Source: Tyzzerella sp. An114
GTDB taxonomy: Bacteria; Bacillota; Clostridia; Lachnospirales; Anaerotignaceae
Reading direction: 5' to 3'
DNA: 64,000 nt
NCBI RefSeq assembly: GCF_002161055.1
Contig: NZ_NFLT01000001.1
Span: forward strand, 328,745 to 392,744
Under the pieces are notes generated by a model. It searched no databases, was not told the origin of the DNA, and worked only from the letters and a program-made list of their open reading frames with translations. The translations under genes were made by a program, and so were the position numbers. Within the stretch, counting starts at the first letter, position 1, and the number at the start of each line of letters is the position of its first letter. Positions 26,307 through 34,470 of this stretch are shown here, piece by piece.

Positions 26307-27443
26307 TTACTGAGCACTGTTTATAATTTCTTTTAATGTTGCTTCGTCCATACCATAAGCAGTACTTACAGTTACTTCACCATTTAATATTTTCTGTTTT
26401 GCATCTTCAACGCTATTTCTTATATCTTCAGGAACAACTGATTTATAAATATCATTGTCTGCAATTCCAACTGCATTTTCAGCAAGTCCAAGCTGTTCAT
26501 ATGTTCCATAAGGAAGTGTTCCCTCAAGTTCTTTTTCTATTGAGTTGTAAATACTTGTTCCAACACCTTTTATTGCAGAAGAAATGATGTAGTTTGCTTC
26601 ATCTTTTCCTTCATAAGCAAGAGCCTGGTCAGAGTCAACACCGATTACATATTTCTGACTTTCTGCACCAGCTTCAATAACACCAACAGAAGCAGGACCA
26701 GCTGCAACGAATACACAGTCAGCACCACCTGAGTACTGTGTAAGAGCAAGCTCTTTAGCAGTAGCAGAGTCTGTATATGAACCTACATAAGATACAAGAA
26801 CTTTTATGTCAGGGTTCATAAATTTTGCACCTTCAATATATCCTACAACAGAGTCATTTATAACAGCTGCTGTATCTTTAGCACCAACAAAACCTATTGT
26901 TGCTTCAGGATTAGCAAATTCCATGTCTGATGTTGTAACACCAGCAGCAAGAACACCTGCAAGGAAAGCAGCTTCGTTCTGTTTGTAGCTCATTGAGTAA
27001 ACATTTTCAAGTCCAAGAGAATAGTCAACATCTGTGTCAAATATGATATATTTCTTTTCTGGATATTGTGGAGCAACTCTTTCAAGGTTTTCTTTCATAT
27101 CCCATGTTCCAACGATAATTACATCAGCATCAGAATCAGAAGCATCTAAAAGTGAGCCTTCAAATTTTGTTTTATCGTTACCCATTTCAATCATTTCAAC
27201 TTCACATTTGTCACTTAAATCAGCTTTAATTTTTTCCATACCTTCCTGAGCAGAGTCATTAAAAGCTTTATCTCCAAATGAACCTGTAACAAGAAGACTT
27301 ACTTTTAATTTGTCTCCTGTGTTTTCCTCTGTTGTTGTTCCAGCATTGTTATCTTCAGTAGTTTCTGTTTTTCCACCACAACCTGCAAGCATTGAAACAA
27401 CCATTAAAGCCATTACAAAACCACTTAATATTTTTTTCTTCAT
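26307..27443 (-). CDS. BmpA/Med-family nucleoside-binding lipoprotein
   Basis: Extracellular substrate-binding lipoprotein of the ABC importer, 378 residues. The signal peptide MKKKILSGFVMALMVVSMLAG ends in the lipobox LAGC (C22), followed by a serine/threonine/acid-rich linker. The mature part has family segments SFGDKAFNDSAQEG, VIIVGTWDMKE and CVFVAAGPASVGVIEA. The ATG overlaps the stop of the upstream hydrolase gene by four bases. BmpA-family members studied elsewhere bind purine nucleosides. Confidence 0.93.
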   Translation of the reverse strand: MKKKILSGFVMALMVVSMLAGCGGKTETTEDNNAGTTTEENTGDKLKVSLLVTGSFGDKAFNDSAQEGMEKIKADLSDKCEVEMIEMGNDKTKFEGSLLDASDSDADVIIVGTWDMKENLERVAPQYPEKKYIIFDTDVDYSLGLENVYSMSYKQNEAAFLAGVLAAGVTTSDMEFANPEATIGFVGAKDTAAVINDSVVGYIEGAKFMNPDIKVLVSYVGSYTDSATAKELALTQYSGGADCVFVAAGPASVGVIEAGAESQKYVIGVDSDQALAYEGKDEANYIISSAIKGVGTSIYNSIEKELEGTLPYGTYEQLGLAENAVGIADNDIYKSVVPEDIRNSVEDAKQKILNGEVTVSTAYGMDEATLKEIINSAQ

Positions 27444-28762
27444 AGTATCTCTGTCTCCTTTTTATAAATAGTTGATTTATTAAGATTATCCAGAAGTTCT
27501 AGATAATTTTCTTTACTCATTACAGGTTTAAATCTTTCTTTTATTGAATAGGCTTTTTCTCCTCCATTAGAAAGAAGGTCTATAATAGTATCAGCAAAAT
27601 AATGAGCTGGTACTTTATAAGCCTGTTCATAGTCTGCTGTTTTAAAGTCAACACCATGCATTGTTCCTGTAAAACCTGCCACACCAATTTCAACAGTAGG
27701 CCACATCATAGATATATCACCCATATCACCTGAAGCAAATCCATGAGTTCCCTGTGCAACCCATTCTGGTCCCATATATTTTAAAATATGCTCTTTAACA
27801 AGCTCTGTAAGGTTTTCGTCTTGATGAAGTGGGAAATATCCCGGTGTATCCTGAATTTCAACATCACAGCCAATAGCATAAGCTCCAGCTTTTATAGCTC
27901 TTTCAACCTTTTCATTAGTTTCAAATATAGCATCTACTGTTTTTGCTCTTACATACATTTCAAGCTGTGTTCTTGAAGGAACTGTGTTTACAGTTTGTCC
28001 TCCCTCTGACATAACGAAATGAACTCTTATAGCATCTTCTTCTTTAAATGTCTCTCTAAGGAAATTAATACCAGACATAGCAAGATTAGCTGCATTTAAA
28101 GCATTTACACCACCAGCAGGATTACTTCCAGCATGGGCAGCTTTTCCATAGAATATAACTCTCTTACCAATAAAACCATTAAGTCCTGCACCTATCTCAG
28201 CATGATATTTTTCCATATCAAGACCCATAGCATGACAAGAAAGAACTATATCAACATCATCAAAAATTCCAAGGGAAATCATCTCCTGTTTTCCTGAGGG
28301 GTGGGATATTTTTCCCTCTTTTATAAGATTTTTTCTGTAATCCATATCACAGAATTCTTCAGCAGGAGTTACAACAAGGGTAACTTTTCCACAAAGTTTA
28401 TCAAGAGTATTTGCCTCTTTAAGGGCAACAAAAAGACTTAACATAACCCCAATTTGAGCATAATGACCACAAGTATGGGCAGCATTATCATCTTTATTTG
28501 CGTAAGGGTGGTTAAGTGTTGGCACAGCGTCAAGCTCACATATAAGTGCAATATGTGGTCCTTCTTTTCCTGAGTCAATTTCTGAAAGTATACCTGTATA
28601 GGCACAGTCTCTGTACGGAATACACGCCTTTTCAAGAACATCTATAACTTTTTTCCTTGTATTAAACTCTTTGTAACCAAGTTCAGGGTGTTTATATATG
28701 TCCTCGCAAAGATTGATAATACTTTCAAGTTGTTTGTCTAATATACCATGAATGTCCGTCAT
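27440..28762 (-). CDS. M20D-family amidohydrolase
   Basis: A 440-residue metal-dependent amidohydrolase of the hippurate hydrolase/aminobenzoyl-glutamate hydrolase group. The metal site contains AHTCGHYAQIG (with the cysteine typical of M20D) and the TPAEEF glutamate; the dimerisation-domain segment GKAAHAGSNPAGGVNALNAA follows. GGAGGG is 5 bases from the ATG. It is the first gene of the nucleoside operon and overlaps the next gene. Its substrate is unknown; an acylated amino acid or a base conjugate delivered by the same importer is possible. Confidence 0.85.
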   Translation of the reverse strand: MTDIHGILDKQLESIINLCEDIYKHPELGYKEFNTRKKVIDVLEKACIPYRDCAYTGILSEIDSGKEGPHIALICELDAVPTLNHPYANKDDNAAHTCGHYAQIGVMLSLFVALKEANTLDKLCGKVTLVVTPAEEFCDMDYRKNLIKEGKISHPSGKQEMISLGIFDDVDIVLSCHAMGLDMEKYHAEIGAGLNGFIGKRVIFYGKAAHAGSNPAGGVNALNAANLAMSGINFLRETFKEEDAIRVHFVMSEGGQTVNTVPSRTQLEMYVRAKTVDAIFETNEKVERAIKAGAYAIGCDVEIQDTPGYFPLHQDENLTELVKEHILKYMGPEWVAQGTHGFASGDMGDISMMWPTVEIGVAGFTGTMHGVDFKTADYEQAYKVPAHYFADTIIDLLSNGGEKAYSIKERFKPVMSKENYLELLDNLNKSTIYKKETEIL

Positions 28763-28827
28763 ATCAACCCTCCATATTAAGTTACACTAATAAAAATAAG
28801 CTTATTTTTTCACTATAATATTATTTT

Positions 28828-28856
28828 ATTATCCCATATATCAAAAAAATTTACAA
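28828..28856 (-). promoter_or_regulatory. Candidate promoter of the nucleoside operon
   Basis: On the minus strand -10 GATAAT (28828-28833) and -35 TTGTAA (28851-28856) with a 17-base spacer. A short palindrome AAAAATAAGCTTATTTTT lies just downstream near 28795-28812 and may be an operator. Confidence 0.5.
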
Positions 28857-28952
28857 GATTATTTCACAAATTGTATTTAAAATTAAAAATACAAAATATG
28901 CAAATTTTGTCTTTTTTGGAAGGACACAAGTAATTTTATAAAAAATATGTTA

Positions 28953-29951
28953 TTAGTCAAGATAATAAGTATAATTTGTTGTAAATTTAGAACCTGTTTT
29001 ATCCTCAAACACTGTAACAACATAAATCATAGGTCTTAAATTTAAGTCCAACTGCTTCTCTGCACTTTGGCTGTAAACTTTATAATTTTCAAATCCCTCA
29101 AGAGCTTTTTTCTTTGCGTTTTCAATTTCTCCTTCAGAAACATCATTTCCATTTATAGTTATATCTTTACCATTAATATTAAAATCTACTATTTTATTTA
29201 CGTATTTAATTCCATCATTACTTATAAACACCATTAAATCATTCTGTGTTCTAAAACCTTTATAATAAAGGGAATATATAACTCTGTAATCTCCATTTGA
29301 GCCTTCACTCTCTATGTCTTCAAGTTTACAATTTTCATTAAATCCCTGTGCATTTTTAGCTAAGTACTCTGTAAGAGCCTGAACATCTCCCTCTTTAGGA
29401 TTTATATTAAGTTTTTCATTTATTTCTATAAAAACATTTGATGAATTTGTATTATTGTCATTGTCACTATCCAAATTAATAGTTATCTTATTTTCATTAC
29501 CATTCCAAATACAATCATAACCTATAATATCTGAAAAATCCCTTATAGAAAAATAATTGTTACCATCTATATTATAAGCTTCAAGATTTCCAAATCTTTT
29601 TGCATCTATAAACACACTTTGAGAAGATTTAACAGCATTTTTAGAAATATTTTCGATATGTGACATTTTATCACTGCTATTTTTTGAAGTATCAACATTT
29701 ATTTCATTTGTTCTACTATCATACTCAACATAAAATTCCATTATTATTCCCATGTCTCTAAGTTTAAAATAGTTTTTACCATTTATATTATAGGCACTCA
29801 TATTTTCAACTTTTGTTTCCACACCATTTTTAATAATATAAAGATTGTTGTTAGAAGGTAATGCTAAATATGTACTTTGACCATAAGCGTTATAGCATAA
29901 ACTTCCTATTACAATAGTAGAGGCAAATAATTTAAACATATTTTTAATCAT
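28953..29951 (-). CDS. Secreted protein with copper-amine-oxidase-N-like (stalk) repeats
   Basis: A 332-residue exported protein. An N-terminal signal peptide (IKNMFKLFASTIVIGSLCYNAYG) is followed by two related units, INGKNYFKLRDMG near residue 60 and IDGNNYFSIRDFSDIIGYD near 120, each ending in a short beta strand (EINVDT, KITINL). These are the stalk-type repeats common in surface proteins of Clostridia. The C-terminal half (from about 175) is unrecognised. The ATG at 29951 with AAGGAG 9 bases upstream is preferred to a TTG one codon earlier. Monocistronic; function unknown. Confidence 0.75.
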   Translation of the reverse strand: MIKNMFKLFASTIVIGSLCYNAYGQSTYLALPSNNNLYIIKNGVETKVENMSAYNINGKNYFKLRDMGIIMEFYVEYDSRTNEINVDTSKNSSDKMSHIENISKNAVKSSQSVFIDAKRFGNLEAYNIDGNNYFSIRDFSDIIGYDCIWNGNENKITINLDSDNDNNTNSSNVFIEINEKLNINPKEGDVQALTEYLAKNAQGFNENCKLEDIESEGSNGDYRVIYSLYYKGFRTQNDLMVFISNDGIKYVNKIVDFNINGKDITINGNDVSEGEIENAKKKALEGFENYKVYSQSAEKQLDLNLRPMIYVVTVFEDKTGSKFTTNYTYYLD

Positions 29952-30063
29952 CAAAAATCACTCCTTATAAATATGTATATATCATACTTATAATATACCC
30001 ATAAAATATGCTACATTCAATTAAAGTAATAAATATTTAATAAAATAATAAGATTTATAAAAA

Positions 30064-30099
30064 ACGGCAGATAAGCTGAATTAAACAGCTATCTGCCGT
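30064..30099. terminator. Terminator after the PqqD-like/membrane-protein pair
   Basis: Long stem ACGGCAGATA-GCTG/CAGCTTATCTGCCGT with a short A/T loop and T-runs on both sides; it mainly serves the minus-strand pair at 30118-30820. Confidence 0.88.
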
Positions 30100-30117
30100 A
30101 TTTTTTTCAAATTAATG

Positions 30118-30468
30118 TTATTTTCCATATAAAGTATAAAAAGTTTTACCCTTCTTTTTTTCTTCTTTTACAATTTTTTGTTTTATCATATAAGGAATTA
30201 AAGAATCAACAAACAAAGAAGGCTCTGTAACTCCCATTCTGTCTTTAGAAAAAGGCTGTGAAACCCATATATCTTTCACAACAATTTCCATATCTTCTTT
30301 TGTCATTTCACCTTTTTCATTAAGTGCTTTTTTTATTTTTGATATACCCTTTGCTGAAAGCATATTATTAAGGTCAGTAGTTTTTCTCTGAGCTCTCCAC
30401 AATCCCCAAGTGTAAATAAAAGCTGTTATAACAGCAAACATCAATACATAAGGCACATATTTAAACAT
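30118..30468 (-). CDS. Small single-helix membrane protein, function unknown
   Basis: A 116-residue protein with one N-terminal membrane helix (YVPYVLMFAVITAFIYTWGLW) and a basic cytoplasmic part carrying a winged-helix-like pattern (SAKGISKIKKALNEKGEMTKE) and KEEKKKGKTFYTLYGK at the end. The start at 30468 is chosen because AAAGG is 8-9 bases upstream; it overlaps the end of the PqqD-like gene. I do not recognise a family. The overlap suggests it works with the PqqD-like protein. Confidence 0.7.
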   Translation of the reverse strand: MFKYVPYVLMFAVITAFIYTWGLWRAQRKTTDLNNMLSAKGISKIKKALNEKGEMTKEDMEIVVKDIWVSQPFSKDRMGVTEPSLFVDSLIPYMIKQKIVKEEKKKGKTFYTLYGK

Positions 30469-30820
30469 TATTTTCACCTTTCCAATGTATAATATTGTTA
30501 TCTTTCATTATTTCCAAAAACTTTATTAATCTTGATAAAGATTTTTCCATGCCAGGAAATTTTTGTTCCATCTCCAATGAAATATCATATACAGTTTTAT
30601 TATCATCAATGGCAAGCCATACAAAAGTACCATATTCATCTAAATCTATATCGCTAACTCTTGGACGATTAAAAAATTTCTGAGCTATCTTATAATAAAA
30701 GCCCTTCCACTCTATTAATAATACAGCTTTTCCATCATCGTTTATTGAATATTCTATATCTTTATTTCTTACAGGTATAAAATCCATATAATTCTTTGAT
30801 TTTTTTTTATTTTTAGGCAT
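30461..30820 (-). CDS. PqqD-family protein (RiPP recognition element-like)
   Basis: A 119-residue cytoplasmic protein of the PqqD family. The conserved pattern is visible: FNRPRVSDIDLDEYGTFVW, then a helix with YDISLEMEQKFPGMEKSLSRLIKFLEIM ending IIHWKG. PqqD-like domains bind the leader peptides of ribosomally made peptides, but many stand-alone copies have no known partner. There is no radical SAM enzyme, precursor peptide or export gene beside it, only the small membrane protein whose gene it overlaps. AAAGGAG lies 7 bases before the ATG. Confidence 0.75.
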   Translation of the reverse strand: MPKNKKKSKNYMDFIPVRNKDIEYSINDDGKAVLLIEWKGFYYKIAQKFFNRPRVSDIDLDEYGTFVWLAIDDNKTVYDISLEMEQKFPGMEKSLSRLIKFLEIMKDNNIIHWKGENNV

Positions 30821-30858
30821 AAAATATCTCCTTTAAAATATTAAAAATTTTAAATAGT

Positions 30859-30882
30859 ACAGCCTGCTATAAGGCAGGCTGT
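30859..30882. terminator. Hairpin downstream of the OPT transporter gene
   Basis: Nine-base GC-rich stem ACAGCCTGC/GCAGGCTGT with a six-base loop. The minus-strand tail is only moderately T-rich; the best T-run is on the plus side. Confidence 0.7.
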
Positions 30883-30894
30883 AATTTTTAAAAA

Positions 30895-32787
30895 TTATTT
30901 ACTTGATTTTTTGCTTTTTGAAACACAAACATAAACAAGTGAAAGAAGAAGAAGTATAAATACTACAATACTTCCAATCTGTCCTATTGAGAATTTATCA
31001 GATATATCAACATCAATATAGAAGAATGCGAGAAGGGCAAGTATTACACCCATGAGACCTTCTCCAGCTATAAGACCTGAAGTATATAATATACCTCTGT
31101 CAACAGCCTCTTTCTTTTCTTCCTCTGAACCTTTGCGACTTTCAACAATATATCTAATAATACCACCTGACATAATACCAGCATTTAAGCTGAATGGAAG
31201 ATACATACCAACAGCAAATGGAAGTACAGGTATCTGTAATATTTCAATAACAATAGCAGCACATACACCGATAAGTATTAAAGCCCAAGGAAGTTCAGCG
31301 TTCATAATACCTTCAACAAGCATTTTCATCATTGTAGCCTGTGGAGCAGGTATTTCATTTGAACCAAATCCCCAAACTTCACTTAAAAGATATAATACAA
31401 AACCGATAGCAGCTGATGAAACAACAACACCAAGCATTTCACCTATCTGCTGTTTTTTAGGTGTAGCACCTAAAATGAAACCTGTTTTAAGGTCCTGTGA
31501 ACAGTCACCAGCAATAGCTGCAATTATACATATAATAGCACCAATTGATATAGCACCCATCATACCTGTTACACCAACTGTTCCAGTAGCTTTTAATAAA
31601 AGTGTTGCAATGATAAGTGTTGCAATAGCCATACCTGAAACAGGGTTGTTTGATGAACCTATAAGACCAACCATTCTTGATGATACAGTAGCAAAGAAGA
31701 AACCAAATACTACTATTATAATAGCACCAATAGGGTTAACAGGGAATACAGGAAGTATCCATATTGCAAGAGCTATTACTACAACAATAATAAGAAGTAA
31801 AGGCATAGGTAAATCCTGTTCTGTACGAAGTGAAGCATTTGCTGCATGGTTTTTCTTCATGCTTGACATTGCCTGTCCAAATGTCTTTACAATTAATGGA
31901 AAAGTCTTTATAAGACTTATTATACCACCGGCAGCAACAGCACCAGCACCAATATATTTAATATATGTTCCCCAAATTGTACCAGGGTCCATAGTTGAAA
32001 TAGGAACAGCTCCTGGGAAAATTATTGCATCTCCACCAAAAAGAGCAATCATAGGCATAAGTACAAACCAGCTTAATGTACTACCAGCAAGCATATAGCT
32101 TGAAATTTTAGGACCACAGATATAACCAACACCAGTAAGGGCTGGAAGAACCTGTATACCAATCTGTGAACCAGCATATCCTTTTATTGCATATCCTACT
32201 TCACTAGGGAATATTTTCGCACCATCAGCAATTAATTTATAAAGTGCTGAAATACCAAGACCAGCAAAAACTGTACCAGCTTTGCTACCACCTTCCTCAC
32301 CAGCAAGAAGAACCTCAGCACAAGCTGTACCTTCTGGGAAAGGAAGTGTTCCATGTTCCTCAACAATAAGAGCCTGACGAAGTGGAACCATGAAAGCAAC
32401 ACCTAAAATACCACCTACAAGAGCAATCATAAATATTGTGATAACACTTGGAGGGTCTATAACTCCCTCTTTTGCCCAAAGGAAAAGAGCTGGAAGTGTG
32501 AATATTGCACCAGCAGCAACAGATTCACCAGCAGAACCTATTGTCTGTACAAGGTTATTTTCGAGAATAGAATCTCTTCTTAATATTATACGAATAATAG
32601 CCATTGATATTACGGCAGCAGGAATTGACGCAGAAACAGTCATACCTACACGAAGTCCAAGGTATGCATTTGCAGCACCAAATACTATTGCAAGGAATAT
32701 ACCTATAAGTATAGATGTTACTGTAAATTCTGGAACAACTCTGTCAGCCGGTATATACGGCTTGAAATCATTTTTATTGTTTGACAT
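30895..32787 (-). CDS. OPT-family oligopeptide transporter
   Basis: A 630-residue inner-membrane transporter with about 15 helices. Family segments include NAYLGLRVGMTVSASIPAAV near residue 40, PFPEGTACAEVL near 150, NPVSGMAIAT and KTGFILGATPKKQQIGE. OPT proteins import oligopeptides or metal chelates driven by protons. GGAGA precedes the ATG. It lies 29 bases after the dipeptidase gene, so imported peptides are probably hydrolysed by the neighbouring enzyme; substrate is inferred from this pairing. Confidence 0.93.
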   Translation of the reverse strand: MSNNKNDFKPYIPADRVVPEFTVTSILIGIFLAIVFGAANAYLGLRVGMTVSASIPAAVISMAIIRIILRRDSILENNLVQTIGSAGESVAAGAIFTLPALFLWAKEGVIDPPSVITIFMIALVGGILGVAFMVPLRQALIVEEHGTLPFPEGTACAEVLLAGEEGGSKAGTVFAGLGISALYKLIADGAKIFPSEVGYAIKGYAGSQIGIQVLPALTGVGYICGPKISSYMLAGSTLSWFVLMPMIALFGGDAIIFPGAVPISTMDPGTIWGTYIKYIGAGAVAAGGIISLIKTFPLIVKTFGQAMSSMKKNHAANASLRTEQDLPMPLLLIIVVVIALAIWILPVFPVNPIGAIIIVVFGFFFATVSSRMVGLIGSSNNPVSGMAIATLIIATLLLKATGTVGVTGMMGAISIGAIICIIAAIAGDCSQDLKTGFILGATPKKQQIGEMLGVVVSSAAIGFVLYLLSEVWGFGSNEIPAPQATMMKMLVEGIMNAELPWALILIGVCAAIVIEILQIPVLPFAVGMYLPFSLNAGIMSGGIIRYIVESRKGSEEEKKEAVDRGILYTSGLIAGEGLMGVILALLAFFYIDVDISDKFSIGQIGSIVVFILLLLSLVYVCVSKSKKSSK

Positions 32788-32816
32788 TTTTTTCTCCTTT
32801 TTTACATAAATAATTG

Positions 32817-34277
32817 TTAATTTTCTGACATATATTCTAATACACTTGAAAGAAGTTTATAAAATCTCTCAACAGAGTCAAGAGGAAGTCTCTCATCTGG
32901 TGTATGACAACCATATATGTCTGGACCAACTGCTATTGCATCAATATTATCAATTGCATCAGAAAAAAGACCACATTCAAGACCTGCATGAATAGCTTCT
33001 ATTCTAAGGTCTTTATCAAAAAGATTTTTATAAACATTACAGAATACATCTCTTACAGGAGACTTTTCTGCATAACTCCAGCCTGGATACTCTCCATCAA
33101 TACTTTTTTCAAATCCAAAAGTATCAAAAAGTATTCCCAAAACTTCTTTTGTATCTTCTTGGAGAGAAGCAACAGAAGAACGTGGAGCAAAAATAAGCTT
33201 AGCTTCACTATCTTTCAACTGAGCAATGCCTAAATTTAAAGAAGTTACAACAAATCCATTCATATTTATATTGCGACTTCTTATACCATTAGGTGCAAGT
33301 CTTATTGCATTTATAAAAGAATTACTATCTTCTTTTGATACTGCAAAACATTCTTTTTCTTCAGTTAATAAAGTTTCAACTTTAAAATCAGCCTCGTAAG
33401 GACAAATTTCAGATTTTAAAAGCTCTATAATACTATTTAAAGCATTTTCTCCCTTTTTAGCTTCTTCTAATGATGAAAACATAATCTGTGCTTTACACTC
33501 TCTTGGAATTGCATTGTCTTTTGTTCCGCCTTCAAAAGAAACAATATTACAATCTGCTACTTTCATTATTTTATATATAATTCTAGCCATCAAAATATTA
33601 GCATTGTTTCTCTCTTTATCTATGTCCATACCTGAATGTCCACCCAAAAGACCTGAAACCTCTATTTTCAGAATAACCCCTTTTTTTATTTCGCCTGAAA
33701 TCTCTTTTGAACCGGTATATCTCAAACCACCTGCACAGCTTACAGTTGCAACACCTTCTTCTTCAGAATCAAGGTTTATCATTGTTCTTGCTGATATTTT
33801 TGTCTTATCAAGAGCCACAGCTCCCAAAAGTCCAATTTCCTCTCCTGTTGTGAACACACACTCCAAAGGAGGATTTTTCAAATTATTATCATCAAGCACA
33901 GTCAACATAAGTGCAACAGCAATACCATTATCCGCACCTAAAGTTGTACCATCAGCCATAAGCATTCCATCTTTTACATAAAGTTTAAGACCATCTTTCA
34001 TAAAATCATGTTCAACATCAACACGTTTCTCACATACCATATCAACATGACCTTGAAGCATAACTGCCGGTTTATTCTCTGCCCCCACAGAAGCTTGCTT
34101 TTTTATTATTACATTAAAATCTTTATCCTGATAATATTCAAGATTTCTTTTTGTAGCAAAATCTACCAAATAATCACTTATGCCCTTTTCATTTCCTGAA
34201 CCTCTAGGAATAGAGCTTATTTCTTCAAAAAAATGAAAAAGCATTTTTGGTTCATAGCCTTCAATTTTAAATTCCAT
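32817..34277 (-). CDS. pepD: Aminoacyl-histidine dipeptidase / Xaa-His dipeptidase (M20C)
   Basis: Cytosolic zinc dipeptidase of 486 residues. M20C features are HVDMVCEK near residue 80 (metal histidine and catalytic aspartate), TLGADNGIAVA, and TGEEIGLLGA near 145 with the catalytic glutamate; the lid domain follows, then GLECGLFSD and a final metal histidine in YGCHTPDE. The start at 34277 (MEFKIEGY) follows GGAGGTG by 6 bases; a GTG three codons upstream lies inside that site. It is the first gene of an operon with the OPT transporter. Confidence 0.93.
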   Translation of the reverse strand: MEFKIEGYEPKMLFHFFEEISSIPRGSGNEKGISDYLVDFATKRNLEYYQDKDFNVIIKKQASVGAENKPAVMLQGHVDMVCEKRVDVEHDFMKDGLKLYVKDGMLMADGTTLGADNGIAVALMLTVLDDNNLKNPPLECVFTTGEEIGLLGAVALDKTKISARTMINLDSEEEGVATVSCAGGLRYTGSKEISGEIKKGVILKIEVSGLLGGHSGMDIDKERNNANILMARIIYKIMKVADCNIVSFEGGTKDNAIPRECKAQIMFSSLEEAKKGENALNSIIELLKSEICPYEADFKVETLLTEEKECFAVSKEDSNSFINAIRLAPNGIRSRNINMNGFVVTSLNLGIAQLKDSEAKLIFAPRSSVASLQEDTKEVLGILFDTFGFEKSIDGEYPGWSYAEKSPVRDVFCNVYKNLFDKDLRIEAIHAGLECGLFSDAIDNIDAIAVGPDIYGCHTPDERLPLDSVERFYKLLSSVLEYMSEN

Positions 34278-34317
34278 ATATAACACCTCCTTCTCTAAAT
34301 AAAAAGCAAACTTCTAT

Positions 34318-34346
34318 ATTTTATCACTTTTCCCTACTAAATTCAA
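34318..34346 (-). promoter_or_regulatory. Promoter of the pepD-OPT operon
   Basis: On the minus strand -10 TAAAAT (34318-34323), 17-base spacer, -35 TTGAAT (34341-34346). Confidence 0.6.
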
Positions 34347-34430
34347 TTAAAGTCTATGTTTATCCATAAAAAACCTTATTTTTTACACATATAATACCAT
34401 TTATATTATATTTGTTGTAAAATAATAATA

Positions 34431-34462
34431 AAAAAAGAGAACTTAAAAAGTTCTCTTTTTTT
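34431..34462 (-). terminator. Intrinsic terminator of the RlmD-type gene
   Basis: Stem AAAAAAGAGAACTT/AAGTTCTCTTTTTT with a three-base loop, immediately after the stop codon. Confidence 0.9.
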
Positions 34463-34470
34463 ATTTATAA

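Noticed and set aside
31052..32098. 348-codon plus-strand open frame opposite the OPT transporter
   Set aside because: It mirrors the hydrophobic OPT gene, has no family resemblance, no ribosome site and low-complexity composition; a shadow frame.
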